Source: Coleofasciculus sp. FACHB-1120 (GTDB lineage: Bacteria; Cyanobacteriota; Cyanobacteriia; Cyanobacteriales; FACHB-T130). From it: a stretch of DNA of 64,000 bases. Where the stretch lies: positions 1 to 64,000 of the forward strand of contig NZ_JACJTV010000008.1 in NCBI RefSeq assembly GCF_014698845.1, read 5' to 3'. Positions 14,971-25,000 of the stretch are shown here, one piece after another; the stretch's first letter is position 1; each line of letters begins with the position of its first letter. The notes beneath the pieces were generated by a model that ran no database searches, was not told the origin of the DNA, and saw only the letters and a list, made by a program, of their open reading frames with translations. The translations under genes were made by a program, and so were the position numbers.

Positions 14971-17283
14971 CTAGCGGGTTGCTGCCTTGATCGGTTGTTT
15001 CCACACCGCAGCAGCATAGAGCGAGTTCTCAAAATCGGGGGCAATATCACCTGTGATACGTGCCTCATGATGCGCCCAGTCCTCAAAGAACAAGTCGTGA
15101 CTGATGCACGATACTATTGCAGGTACGTCGCGGCGGATGCTAGGTATGTCACCGACTGGCAAGCCGAAGCTGACCAAACCAGCAGGATTAAATACGTGAA
15201 TGTCTTTCAGATAAGGGGCAGTGCCAGGTACTTTTTCTTGGTATTCGTGGGCGATACCGAGGTAAGGGTGCATCCCCAAATTGTCGTCGCGCAGGTCTTC
15301 TGGTGGCTCGTAGCGATCGCGCCAGAGGGCAATATGCTGGGCAAAGTCGGCTAGTTCGGGACGCTTTGTTGGGTCAACGAAGTAACCAGTGCCAGCGATC
15401 GCAAAATCAAACTCGAAAACATCATCGTTCACCTGGATGGCAATGCGATCACCCATTTTCCGTGCCGATTTCCAAGGGGCAGATAGGTGGATGTGAAAGT
15501 TCGGGAAGGCGAGCGCTCGCTTAATCGAGTTCGGTGGTGGTGCGGTGCCTGCTTGATGAAAGCGCCAAGCCTGGAACCAGCGAACTGCATCGGGTAGTTG
15601 AGGATAATTGTCATAAGCGCCAGGATAGTCCCGTACCCGCAGTAATGACAGAGATGCAAGCTCTGACCGCCGTACAAACAGGTGTACTGCCTTAGCTCCC
15701 GATTCCAACGCCACTCCTGCTGCATCGAAAGCTGAAGCCGCCGCACCCAGCACCGCCACAGTCTTACCGCGCAGTGCTTCAAAATCGATGGCATCGGCGG
15801 TATGTGCGTACAGCGTGCGTGGTAAGTCAGCCAGTACTGGAGGTATGTATGGACCACCAGTGCCAGCCACGCCATTGGCGAAGATAATTTTGCGCGTAGT
15901 TTCTACCTGCGGGACACCGTCTACCTCAAGGTGTAGGCGGAAGAAACCTGCATCTGGCTCAATCCGCACCAACTTCGTCCGGTAACGAACCTGGATACCG
16001 AGGAATTGCCGATACCAACTGAGGTACTCAGCCCAAGCCACTCGCCCAATGCGATCGATCTGCGCGTAGGCTGCCGCACCGTGCCGAGCTTCGTACCAGG
16101 CTTGAAAGGACAATTCTGGGATGCCTAGTTCTGGACCAGGCAGATTTTTCGGCGTGCGGAGCGTTTTCATCCGCGCTCGCGTCAGCCATACGCCTGCATG
16201 AGCCTCGTCATCGGCTGCATCGATCTCCGTCACGCGACCGATTCCAGCACGGCGTAGCGCAAATACAAAGGTGCTACCGCTGCCGCTGCCACCTATTATA
16301 GTGACATTGTGATCGATGCCAGGGCGATCGGGTACCCAGTTTTCGGGATCGGGACCGAGCAGGCGTAGTGCCTCGCGGGCAGCAAAATCGGGATCGGTCG
16401 TTGTTGTCATGTCGATCATGGTGTTCTCGACAACGTGGGTGGTCAGAAAGCAGCGAATATGATCTGCGATCGCGTCCCCATCTTCTTCCAGGGCAAAGTG
16501 TCCGGTATCGAGTAGATGAAACTCAAGATTCTGCAAGTCACGTTTGTAGGCATAGGCTCCTTCGACTAAAAAGCCCTGATCGTTTTTGCCCCACACGACT
16601 AACGTTGGGGGTTGATACTGACGCAGGTAGGCTTGCCATTGCAGATACAGCAACAAATTGGATTGATAGTCGTACTTCAATGCCAGTTGAATATCCGAGT
16701 TACCAGGGCGATCGAGAAGCGCTTCATCCAAAGTCCACGTATCGGGACTGAGGGACTCTAAATTTCTCGCTCCAGTGGTGTAATACCATTTCGCGCCCTT
16801 GATAGCTAGAGCCTGACGCACCCGCTCGGTATTCTCAGGTGTCTTGTTCTGCCAAAAAGCTCGCATTGGTTGCCAGAAATCACCTAGCCCTTCCGCGTAG
16901 GCATTGCCATTTTGCACAATCAGCGACTCTACCCGCTCTGGATTCTGCGTTGCAAGGCGATAGCCAATAGGAGCGCCATAGTCCATCAAGTAAAGACTGT
17001 AGCGTTTCAAGCTGATCGCATCGATAAAGCCTGCCATTACTTCGGTAAGGCGATCGAATGTGTAATCAAACTCATCCACCGTAGGCATGGAACTATAGCC
17101 AAAGCCAGGGTAATCAGGGGCAACCAGATGGAAGGAATCCGCAAGTGCAGGTATGAGATTGCGGAACATGTGAGAGGAAGTCGGGAAGCCATGCAACAGC
17201 AGAATCGTTGGGTTGTCGCGAGAACCCGCTTCACGATAGAAAATATCTAAACCATCGATTGAGACTGTGCGATATGTGGTCAT
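14971..17283 (-). CDS. alpha/beta hydrolase - flavin monooxygenase fusion protein
   Basis: This is one uninterrupted ~770-residue frame with two enzymes. Residues ~1-285 are an alpha/beta hydrolase of the dehalogenase/epoxide-hydrolase branch: 'LLLHGFPTSSHMF', an aspartate nucleophile in 'LMDYGAPIGYR', 'VWGKNDQGF' and 'DTGHFALEED'. From ~310 an FAD/NAD(P)-binding monooxygenase begins with 'VTIIGGSGSGST', and a second dinucleotide site appears at 'VAVLGAAASAFD'. The join ('VVENTMIDMTTTTDPD') contains ATGs but no ribosome site, so I read it as a true fusion. Start assigned at 'MTTYRTV'; an upstream ATG adds 17 residues. A two-step oxidation plus hydrolysis of one substrate is plausible. Confidence 0.82.
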   Translation of the reverse strand: MTTYRTVSIDGLDIFYREAGSRDNPTILLLHGFPTSSHMFRNLIPALADSFHLVAPDYPGFGYSSMPTVDEFDYTFDRLTEVMAGFIDAISLKRYSLYLMDYGAPIGYRLATQNPERVESLIVQNGNAYAEGLGDFWQPMRAFWQNKTPENTERVRQALAIKGAKWYYTTGARNLESLSPDTWTLDEALLDRPGNSDIQLALKYDYQSNLLLYLQWQAYLRQYQPPTLVVWGKNDQGFLVEGAYAYKRDLQNLEFHLLDTGHFALEEDGDAIADHIRCFLTTHVVENTMIDMTTTTDPDFAAREALRLLGPDPENWVPDRPGIDHNVTIIGGSGSGSTFVFALRRAGIGRVTEIDAADDEAHAGVWLTRARMKTLRTPKNLPGPELGIPELSFQAWYEARHGAAAYAQIDRIGRVAWAEYLSWYRQFLGIQVRYRTKLVRIEPDAGFFRLHLEVDGVPQVETTRKIIFANGVAGTGGPYIPPVLADLPRTLYAHTADAIDFEALRGKTVAVLGAAASAFDAAGVALESGAKAVHLFVRRSELASLSLLRVRDYPGAYDNYPQLPDAVRWFQAWRFHQAGTAPPPNSIKRALAFPNFHIHLSAPWKSARKMGDRIAIQVNDDVFEFDFAIAGTGYFVDPTKRPELADFAQHIALWRDRYEPPEDLRDDNLGMHPYLGIAHEYQEKVPGTAPYLKDIHVFNPAGLVSFGLPVGDIPSIRRDVPAIVSCISHDLFFEDWAHHEARITGDIAPDFENSLYAAAVWKQPIKAATR

Positions 17284-17558
17284 GGAATATATGCGTTGTA
17301 GAAGTATGAGAAACAGGTGTTCTGTTGTTCTCATTGTTCAATATTCATTTGATTCAGAACACTGAAGTTTGCTGAGTTAAGTGACAAGTTAGAGACGGCT
17401 TTAAAGCGTTTAAATCTTAACTCAAAGAGTAATTACAGGTTATCTCCATCCAGTTATTTCAATCGTTACAGGAAAGTGCCCTATAAGTAGTGGCTGATGG
17501 ACGTGAAGCCATGCTGAGAGAACCTTCTTCAACTGGTGAAGTTTTACGACAGGTTAAT

Positions 17559-18209
17559 TTATCTCACATCCTGACGACGACCTTGCTCCTGGAAGTAGTC
17601 GCGCCAACTTTCGGGTAAAGCTTCCAGTTGAGCAGCACGGTGAAGTAACTCTAGATTGTCCTCTTTGCCAACATAAAGTTGAGTGATATTGGCAACAGTG
17701 ATATTGTTGTCATCCCGGCTCACCAACTCTAAAGTGTCTCCAGCTCCGACTTCGCCCTCTTGCAAAACGCGAAAGTAAAATCCGGTTCGACGACTCGCGA
17801 GAAATCGTTTAACCATATCCGGTCGTCCAAACCGAATCCCAAGTTTGTAGCAGGGTAGGCGAGGTTGTGTCACCATCAGTTTTACAGTGCCGATGTGAAA
17901 GCGATCGCCAATGTTCACTTCCTCTTCTTTCAGCCCAGTGATCGTGAAATTTTCGCCAAAGATACCTGGCGGGAACTCTGTATCAGGCAATTCACTTTGC
18001 CAGTAATCATAATGCTCGAAGGGATACACATAGATTGCTTTGTCTACTCCTCCATGAACGCTTAGATCGGCTTGCCTATCACCGTCTAAATTGAGCGATC
18101 GCACCATCACCCGTTCGCTGACTGGCTCTTTGAAAATTCCAGTTGTAACTGTTTTCCCTTTCCAGGTCACTTCACGCGGAAGTCCTACGTTGAGAGAGAT
18201 GAGTTTCAT
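17559..18209 (-). CDS. MOSC-domain protein (YiiM-like)
   Basis: MOSC proteins bind molybdenum cofactor and often act in reduction of N-hydroxylated compounds. The start is the ATG of 'MKLISLNVG', preceded by TTGGAGCTAAAG. Visible family features are 'DRQADLSVHGGVDKAIYVYP' in the first third, 'GIFGENF' and the conserved cysteine region 'PRLPCYKLG' near residue 126. The C-terminal ~50 residues form the 3-alpha extension of YiiM-type proteins ('LLHRAAQLEALPESWRDYF'). About 216 residues, as expected. Confidence 0.88.
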   Translation of the reverse strand: MKLISLNVGLPREVTWKGKTVTTGIFKEPVSERVMVRSLNLDGDRQADLSVHGGVDKAIYVYPFEHYDYWQSELPDTEFPPGIFGENFTITGLKEEEVNIGDRFHIGTVKLMVTQPRLPCYKLGIRFGRPDMVKRFLASRRTGFYFRVLQEGEVGAGDTLELVSRDDNNITVANITQLYVGKEDNLELLHRAAQLEALPESWRDYFQEQGRRQDVR

Positions 18210-18283
18210 CTTTAGCTCCAAAGTTTTGGATTGCATTCAATTACGGCAGCCAACATGGGATATCGAAAAAATGAATGAGTTGC

Positions 18284-18673
18284 TTATCGGAGTGCTTGAT
18301 TGACTAAAGGTGCAATAACCGCGATGTTTTTGACCAACTCATCAGAGAGAGAGAACCGCTGTTTTAAGTAATCAGGATCGTTGTAACTCAGCCATACCTT
18401 GCCGTCAGCCGCTTCCCACGCCAATATTTTCAGGGGTAAATCCAGAGCGATCGTCGGTTCTGTCACCATCAGCGGTGTTCCGGCTTCAGGGTTGCCAAAC
18501 AGCAATAACTGTGTCGGACGCAGGCTGAGTCCAACTTTTTTCGCTTCAGCTCGTTGATCGATGCGGACAAAAATAGTGATGCCTTTTGCCTGAAGGATAG
18601 CTTCTAAGCAATCGACGGTTTCAGTTACTGAATATGGGCTGGGCTGACTGATGATGCCGTTAATTGCATTCAT
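18284..18673 (-). CDS. DUF302-domain protein
   Basis: This is a 129-residue protein consisting of one DUF302 domain: an early 'SVTETVDCLEAILQAKGITIF' helix, 'RPTQLLLFGNPEAGTPLM' in the middle and 'DLPLKILAWEAADGKVWLSYN' after it. The domain is a small homodimer of unconfirmed, possibly redox- or heavy-metal-linked function. The spacing suggests its own ribosome site (GGAG near the start) within the same row of stress or catabolic genes. Confidence 0.88.
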   Translation of the reverse strand: MNAINGIISQPSPYSVTETVDCLEAILQAKGITIFVRIDQRAEAKKVGLSLRPTQLLLFGNPEAGTPLMVTEPTIALDLPLKILAWEAADGKVWLSYNDPDYLKQRFSLSDELVKNIAVIAPLVNQALR

Positions 18674-18721
18674 AGCAGCGAACTCCTCTATGGTTTTGGT
18701 GATGGGTATTTTTAGGGCACT

Positions 18722-19471
18722 TTAAATCTGTGCCATACCGCCATCGACAAACAGCTCGATGCCGTTGACAAAGCTGCTGTCGTCACCAGCGAGAAAGACG
18801 ACGGCTTTGGCAATCTCATCCGGTGTGCCGACTCGTCCTAGTGGGATATTTTTGGCTTCAGTTGCTACGAAATCCTGCACCTGCTCATCACTCAGTCCCA
18901 TGAGATTGTAACCGGGAGTAGGAACTACACCAGGGCTAATAGCATTAACTCGGATCTGGCGCTCTTTGAGGTCGAGTGTCCAATTGCGAGCAAACGAGCG
19001 CACAGCGGCTTTGGTCGCACTGTAAACGCTGAAGGCTGGGGTACCCATAGTAGTAGTAGTCGAGGCGTTTAGAATGATGGAAGCGCCCTCTGGCAACAGA
19101 GGTAGTGCCTTCTGCACGGTGAACAGCAAACCTTTGACGTTAGTGTTGAACGTTTTGTCAAAGTGTTCTTCGGTGATTGCTCCAAGTGGAACGAGTTCTC
19201 CACCACCAGCATTGGCGAAGATCACATCGAGGTGTCCTTTCTCTTGCTCAATCGTGGCGAACAGGCGATCGAGGTCTTCCATCTTGGAGGCATCGCTCTG
19301 AACACCCGTGATGTTTTCACCGATCGCTTTGACGGCGGCATCAAGTTCAGTTTGGCGACGACCGGTGATGAAGACATATGCCCCTTCGGCGACAAAGCGC
19401 TTAGCAGTGGCAAGACCGATGCCGCTGGTACCGCCGGTGACAAGAGCGACTTTTCCTTCTAGTTTTTTCAT
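18722..19471 (-). CDS. short-chain dehydrogenase/reductase
   Basis: This is a classical SDR of 249 residues. The cofactor motif 'TGGTSGIG' is at residues 12-19, 'NAGG' follows near 89, and the catalytic Ser (NAST), Tyr and Lys ('YSATK') are in order near 137-154. 'ISPGVV' and the C-terminal '[12 protein letters not shown]' are typical. An arginine after the first motif ('GRRQTEL') suggests NADPH preference. Substrate unknown; likely part of the same transcript direction as the cupin and DUF302 genes. Confidence 0.93.
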   Translation of the reverse strand: MKKLEGKVALVTGGTSGIGLATAKRFVAEGAYVFITGRRQTELDAAVKAIGENITGVQSDASKMEDLDRLFATIEQEKGHLDVIFANAGGGELVPLGAITEEHFDKTFNTNVKGLLFTVQKALPLLPEGASIILNASTTTTMGTPAFSVYSATKAAVRSFARNWTLDLKERQIRVNAISPGVVPTPGYNLMGLSDEQVQDFVATEAKNIPLGRVGTPDEIAKAVVFLAGDDSSFVNGIELFVDGGMAQI

Positions 19472-19596
19472 TTTGGGTTAGTCCTGTGGTTATTGAGGGG
19501 TGAAAGAGTAGTTTGCGGTGGGTTGCTTTCAACACGAGAACAATGAGGAGCAGCCTGATGTTGACGATCTGCGCTAAAAAGTTTTCCCGCATCACC

Positions 19597-20034
19597 TCAT
19601 GTGGGGGGTACATCTCCGGGCGCACCCAGAAATTCGTCACCTATCTCAGCAGCAATGCGTTCAAATAGCGCCAGGTCTGTTGGTTCTGTCTCATCTATCG
19701 TCCCGGTTGCTGCAATCAACCGAGCAAAACCGCTGGGTGCAGCAACGACTAATGCACGCGCTGGTTTATCGCTGAGCACGCCAACGACGTGAGGAGTGCC
19801 AGGAGAAATCAGAAAGCTTTCGCCAGGGGTTAGCACAGCCTTGTTCTTACCCGCCCAGACCGTAAGCTCCCCTTCCAGCACGTAGAGTTGTTCGGAATAG
19901 CGCGTGTGGCGATGGAGGGGCGTTAGTGTACCCGGAGGGTTGTAGCCCTCGATTAGATCGTACTGACCACCTGTTGTAGTGTGATCGGCAATGATGGTGA
20001 TACGATTGCCTAAAAGCCAGAAAGATTGTGTCAT
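19597..20034 (-). CDS. cupin-domain protein
   Basis: This is a 145-residue single-cupin protein. Motif 1 is 'PPGTLTPLHRHTRYSEQLYVLEGELTV' in pieces (two histidines and a glutamate as metal ligands) and motif 2 is 'ISPGTPHVVGVL', whose histidine completes the site. A metal-binding dioxygenase or isomerase, or a sensor, are both possible. The tail ('IAAEIGDEFLGAPGDVPPT') is typical of quercetinase-like small cupins. Confidence 0.87.
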   Translation of the reverse strand: MTQSFWLLGNRITIIADHTTTGGQYDLIEGYNPPGTLTPLHRHTRYSEQLYVLEGELTVWAGKNKAVLTPGESFLISPGTPHVVGVLSDKPARALVVAAPSGFARLIAATGTIDETEPTDLALFERIAAEIGDEFLGAPGDVPPT

Positions 20035-20088
20035 AAGATTGCTCTTTTCTCTTGTGGATAGGTATAAAGTTGATGTTTAATAGCCTTA

Positions 20089-20334
20089 TTAGTCCGAGGG
20101 GTCAATCGCTGCAAATGTGCGATGTGCGATCGCTTGAATCGCTATCGCCTCATCAGGATTGCTGTCTCGATTAACTGGAAAATCATGAGATGAGTGAAGC
20201 CGCTGAGCAACCTCTTGTGCAATATGGGTAAATACATGATTCAAACTGGAGCTGTTGAGGTGTTGCGGCAGACTTTGCAACTTTTCAGGATTATCGATAG
20301 CAGTGGAGTAAAGGTGTTGCCAATTACGGTTCAT
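20089..20334 (-). CDS. 81-residue hypothetical protein
   Basis: The gene has a good ribosome site (AGGGAGA) before the ATG. The product is soluble, helical and rich in N, Q, H and S ('RNWQHLYSTAIDNPEKLQ'). I recognise no domain. It is probably the first gene of the minus-strand row ending with the cysteine hydrolase. Confidence 0.5.
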   Translation of the reverse strand: MNRNWQHLYSTAIDNPEKLQSLPQHLNSSSLNHVFTHIAQEVAQRLHSSHDFPVNRDSNPDEAIAIQAIAHRTFAAIDPSD

Positions 20335-20680
20335 TAGTTTGTCTCCCTATCTAAACTTCACGGTTTAGAACACATTGCTAGAGCGGGTCTCGTAGTGTTT
20401 GATCGTGCAAGCTCAGTGCAAATGTGTTTCACCTGATTCCGAATGAACTATCCCTATTCTTTGACGTTCGGTCAATTTAGACCAGGCAAGCTTTCCAAGA
20501 TAGGTTTTAAGTTAAGTTCAATTTCAGCATCCTGAAGCGCGACTATATATCTGAATCGCTCAAAAAATCACTCTAATTTAAAAACTGAATAGCACTTAAA
20601 ACTATCTTTAACCAGCAATAGAATGGATGTCATAAAACTCTCCTCAGTGAGACATTAGTTAGGGTTAAAGACCAGGAACA
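20335..20680. promoter_or_regulatory. control region upstream of the detoxification row
   Basis: No gene is visible in these ~345 bases. A perfect inverted repeat TTGAC-GTTCG-GTCAA lies at 20461-20475, about 125 bases upstream of the first gene. Its arm and spacer lengths would suit a dimeric regulator of TetR or MarR type, but no such regulator gene is adjacent. The rest is AT-rich with no other clear signal. Confidence 0.3.
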
Positions 20681-21220
20681 TCAATTAATTACAGTGACAA
20701 TTGCTGCCATCAACTGGTCAATATTCCAGCGACCGATATAGGAAATTTCATTAATAAAAAGTGCTGGGGCAGCCGCTACTCCACTGTTTAATCCACTTTT
20801 GATGTCTTGATTGATGCGATTGATATGTACTTGACTGGATATATCTTGCAGAAATTGAGGGATATCAAGTCCTAAATTATTGGCATACTCCACAAGATAA
20901 TCGTTTCCTAACTCTTGTTGATGGGTGAACAAAATGTCATGCATTTGCCAAAACTGACCTTGGGCGGCTGCCGCTTGGGCCGCTTCAGCTGCACGTTGGG
21001 CATAAGGATGTATTTGCGGCTGTGGAAAGTGGCGAAATACAAAGCATAAGTCGTATAGCTGTTGCTGGAGCGCCTTGATTAATTGGTGAGCTTCGCCACA
21101 AATAAGACATTGATAGTCACCATATTCAACGAGTGCCACTGAAGCGCTCACCAATCCCTGAATATGATCTTGTTCAGAAATTGGCACAAGCAACCGATTA
21201 TAATCATCACCGAGACTCAT
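20681..21220 (-). CDS. DsbA-family thioredoxin-fold protein
   Basis: The ATG chosen has AAGAGG at normal distance; a GTG two codons earlier would overlap that site. Residues ~28-50 hold the thioredoxin strand and active site 'YGDYQCLICGEAH', a C-L-I-C motif instead of the common CPxC. The DsbA helical insert follows ('QFWQMHDILFTHQQEL'), and the cis-proline loop is 'AAAPALFIN'. It is similar to the DsbA-like domain fused to some Na+/H+ antiporters. There is no signal peptide, so it is probably cytoplasmic. 179 residues. Confidence 0.85.
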   Translation of the reverse strand: MSLGDDYNRLLVPISEQDHIQGLVSASVALVEYGDYQCLICGEAHQLIKALQQQLYDLCFVFRHFPQPQIHPYAQRAAEAAQAAAAQGQFWQMHDILFTHQQELGNDYLVEYANNLGLDIPQFLQDISSQVHINRINQDIKSGLNSGVAAAPALFINEISYIGRWNIDQLMAAIVTVIN

Positions 21221-21428
21221 TGGCACCTCTTAGGAAAGGAGTGCAGCAGGTAGAGACAGATGATTGCTATAAAACATCTTTCAAAATTGGGTAAATCAAT
21301 ACCTCTGTGTTATCTGTTGCATACTCTCAATTTAGAGAGTTAAGTCGATTTTGTCGCTGAGAAAAACTTCAGAATATAAGCTGACAAATTATGCAGATGA
21401 TAACCTGACAAATTTGACAGGTATGACG

Positions 21429-22058
21429 CTACAAGCTAACAATGCCCCGCCTTAATGCAACGATCACCGCTTGAGTGCGATCCTCTACACCCAACTTACT
21501 TAAAATATGATTGATATGAAAGTTGACAGTGCGTTCAGTAATATGTAGAGCCTTGCTAATGACTTGGGTACTCTTGCCCGTTGTAATGAGTTGAAGTACC
21601 TCTAACTCGCGATCGCTTAATTCTGGACTCGTCATGCGCTCTAAGAGTTTGGCACCTACCTGAGGTGGAATGTGCTTCTGTCCTTTGTGAACGGTGCGAA
21701 TAGCAGCCAGCAATTCTTCTGGCTCAGCATCTTTGAGTAAATATCCTTTGGCTCCTGCCCGTAATCCCTGATAAATATCTTCATCGCCCTCGTAAGTCGT
21801 CAATACGATAATCCGAGCAGCAGGAAACTCGGTGCAGATGGCAGTAATCGCAGCGACTCCATCCATCTGGGGCATTCGCAAGTCCATCAAAGTTGCATCT
21901 GGCTGTTCTTGACGAAAGACAGCAAGTGCCTCCTGACCATTTCCAGCTTGTCCAACAACAAGAATATCTGGCACTTCTTCTAGCATCCCGACCAAGCCCT
22001 GACGCACAACGGGGTGATCGTCTACAACCAGAACACGAATGGTATTAGGTTGATTCAT
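21429..22058 (-). CDS. NarL/FixJ-type response regulator
   Basis: This is a 209-residue regulator. The receiver domain has the acid pair in 'VLVVDDHPVV', the phosphorylated aspartate in 'ATLMDLRMPQMDG' (~D59) and the switch lysine in 'GYLLKDAEP'. The LuxR-type HTH is at residues ~145-205 ('SDRELEVLQLITTG', 'TVNFHINHILSKLGVEDR'). Its start overlaps the stop of the giant kinase by ATGA, so the kinase is almost certainly its partner. Confidence 0.95.
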   Translation of the reverse strand: MNQPNTIRVLVVDDHPVVRQGLVGMLEEVPDILVVGQAGNGQEALAVFRQEQPDATLMDLRMPQMDGVAAITAICTEFPAARIIVLTTYEGDEDIYQGLRAGAKGYLLKDAEPEELLAAIRTVHKGQKHIPPQVGAKLLERMTSPELSDRELEVLQLITTGKSTQVISKALHITERTVNFHINHILSKLGVEDRTQAVIVALRRGIVSL

Positions 22059-25000
22059 GATGGTTTTTCCGGCTGATTTACGGACACTGCGATTTCTGTT
22101 CCTTGTCCAGGAGTACTCTGGATCTGGAGTTGTGCCCCAATGCGAGCGGCACGTTCTGACATCCCTAATAAACCAAAGCCAGTGTGACTAGAAGAACGAT
22201 CAATGGGAAATCCCTGTCCATCGTCTTTAATTCGTAATCTGCACTGCGTGGACTGATATATCAGTTCAACGCGAATTTCGGTTGCTGTAGCGTACTTCAG
22301 TGCATTAGTCAAGGCTTCCTGTCCAATCCTGAGCAGATTATTCTCCACCTCAGAGGGTAGTGGATAGGGAATACCGATGGCTTCACACACGATTGTCGTA
22401 CCAGTAGATGATTCTAGCTGGCTTGTTAGTTGCTTGAAAGCGCTGAGCAGATCGTTATTTTCCAATAAGTATGGACGGCGCAGCGCCTCTACAGACCGGC
22501 GTGCCTCTGCGAGTCCAGTTCGGGCTAAGTTTTGTACTTGAGCCAGATAAGCCTGAGCTTTTTCTGCGTCTACCGTTATCTTGCTAGCAGCAGATCTAGC
22601 GTGAATGATAATGCCCGTGAAGGACTGTGCCAGCGTATCGTGGATTTCTCGCGCCATGCGGTTGCGTTCTTCCAGAATCGAGGCGGCTTCGGCGCGTTTG
22701 CGATCGCTAATATCAAGAATCACCCCTAACATTCGCACAGGCTGTCCGGCTGCGTTATAAATTCCTCGACCTCTACCAACCAACCAGTGAATACTACCAT
22801 TTGGGTAGATCACTCGATATTCAGCTTCAAAATCGGTATGGGTTGCTAGAGCTGCTGTAACAGCTTGCTCAATCCGATGAATATCTTCTGGGTGAACGCG
22901 ATCTCGCCATGCCTGATAGCTACTCTCAACTTCACCTAGAACCAACCCCAGCAATCGAGCGTGGTTATCGTTCCAGTTTGTTGTATTTTCCACGATATTC
23001 CAGTTCCAACTGCCGATGTGGGTGAAATCCATTGTCAGCCTGCGTTGCTCTTCACTCTGGCGCAGGGCGTTTTCAATTCGTTGGCGCTCTTCAATCTCCT
23101 GCGAAAGCAGCAAAGTCCGCTCAATTACTCGTTGTTCCAATGTTCGGTTATAGTCCGCTAGCAGTTTCTCTGCTTGTTTGCGCTCAGTGATATCGTGAAA
23201 GGCTGTGATCGCATAAGCCACCTTCCCTTGTTCGTCAAAGACGGGAGTACCCCACACCTCAACGGGGATCGTTTGGTTATTTTGGCGAATTTCTGCGTCA
23301 TCAATCGTAGTGCGTTCGCCGCTCAACGCTCGGATGATTGGCATTTTTTCAGTAGGGTAGATTTGATCTGTTCCCGTCACATAAAATTGATAAGCCTCTG
23401 CGATTTGAGCCGGCAGTACGGCAGGATCAATCCCTTTGCCCATGAGATGAATGCCCCGTTGATTGGCATAGTAAGGGCGACCCGTCGCATCAATGACGGC
23501 AATGCCCACCGGAACTGCTTCTAGAAATTGAGCCATTTTGCTTTCGCTGGCGCGTAGCTTTGAATAAAGTCTGGCATTTTCGATCGCGATCGCTGCCTGC
23601 GTAGAAAGTAGGCTTAGAATTTGCGATTGCTCCGGTGTAAATGCCCCAGTTGCCAACTGATTTTCTAGATACAACACACCGGTGAGCTTGCTTTGATTGA
23701 GCAGAGGTAAACAAAAGACTGATTGAGTCTGGTGGTGTTGAATATAGGGATCATTAATAAAATTACCTTCACGAGTAGCATCATTTAAGATGACAGATTC
23801 ATGAGTACGAATCACATAATTAATAATTGATTCAGGTAGATGATTTGCAGTTGGGATAGATTGCAGCACTTGTGTAGCATAGACATTCTCACCCTCATTA
23901 AGTTCACTAGACGCTTCAATCACCCATTTTCTTGAGTTTTCCAAAATCAAAAATCCTGTTTGTGCGCCAGCATTTTCGATTAATATCTTCATCAAGGAAC
24001 GGAGCAGCTGATCTAGTTCAATTTCGCTCAAAATCGCCTGAGTTGCCTTCATCACTGCCGTTAAATCAAAAGCGATATGTGAGGTATTAGAGGTAGTTCC
24101 AGTAGTAGTGCGGATTGGTGTGGAAGCCACGCTGGATAAATGAGGAAATAACTGCGGATAGCGAGCTTCTAAATCTCTCACTTTCGCAGTTGCTCCCCAA
24201 CGCTCATAACAGTAATGAGCTTCTTTCATATAGGTTTGGGCAATTTTTTCCCGACCCCGCACCAGATAATGTTTGGCAGCTAATTCGTAGGCTAAGGCTT
24301 CTTCTTGAATGTACTCATTGTCTCTAGCACCAAGAATTGCTTGTTCGTAGAGTTCTTCTGCGTCAAACAACCGCCCTAAAACTCGCGCTTTCTCTGCCTC
24401 AACTAGATAATATTTATGCAAATAATTCATCGGGGCATAGTGTGCCCAGTGTTTCATTTCTTTTTGATGAGCCGCAACTTTTCTGAGAGTTTCTGGCTGT
24501 ACTTGAGCACAGCTTTCAGGATATATTGCGAGTCTAGTTAAAGAATCATAGAAATAATACAAAACCTTAGCAAAGGTAGCTGTCATCTGGAGCAAATAAT
24601 TTTGTGCTATGTCTGAGTTCTGAACTGCTTGATTGTACTCATAAAATAAATAGCATAGGAAAAGCTTATTAAAATGTACATTGAAGATTGCAAATCCATC
24701 ATTTGTTATTTCATGCTGTGGCAGTTTGCTTTCCTCATTGTATGCTTCTCCAATCAGACGGAATGGATTAACTGAGCATCCGATTAAATTCAAGATAGAC
24801 TGTTGATATACCTGATTCCAGGTAAGTGCTACTTCTTGTTTAATTTGACGGATTGCTTCACCATACTTGGTCATATTACGTTCAAGTTCCACGAGTTCTT
24901 TCCCGACCGCAAAGGAGTGAAAGCAATAACAATGAGCACAATAGGCAGCAAACTCTAAATCTCCAGTTTCAAGCCCACTTTGATAGCCTTCTAGAAATTG

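Noticed and set aside
16390-16440. Frameshift or missed gene boundary at the hydrolase-monooxygenase join
   Set aside because: The frame is open across the join and no ribosome site precedes the internal ATGs, so a fusion is the simpler reading.
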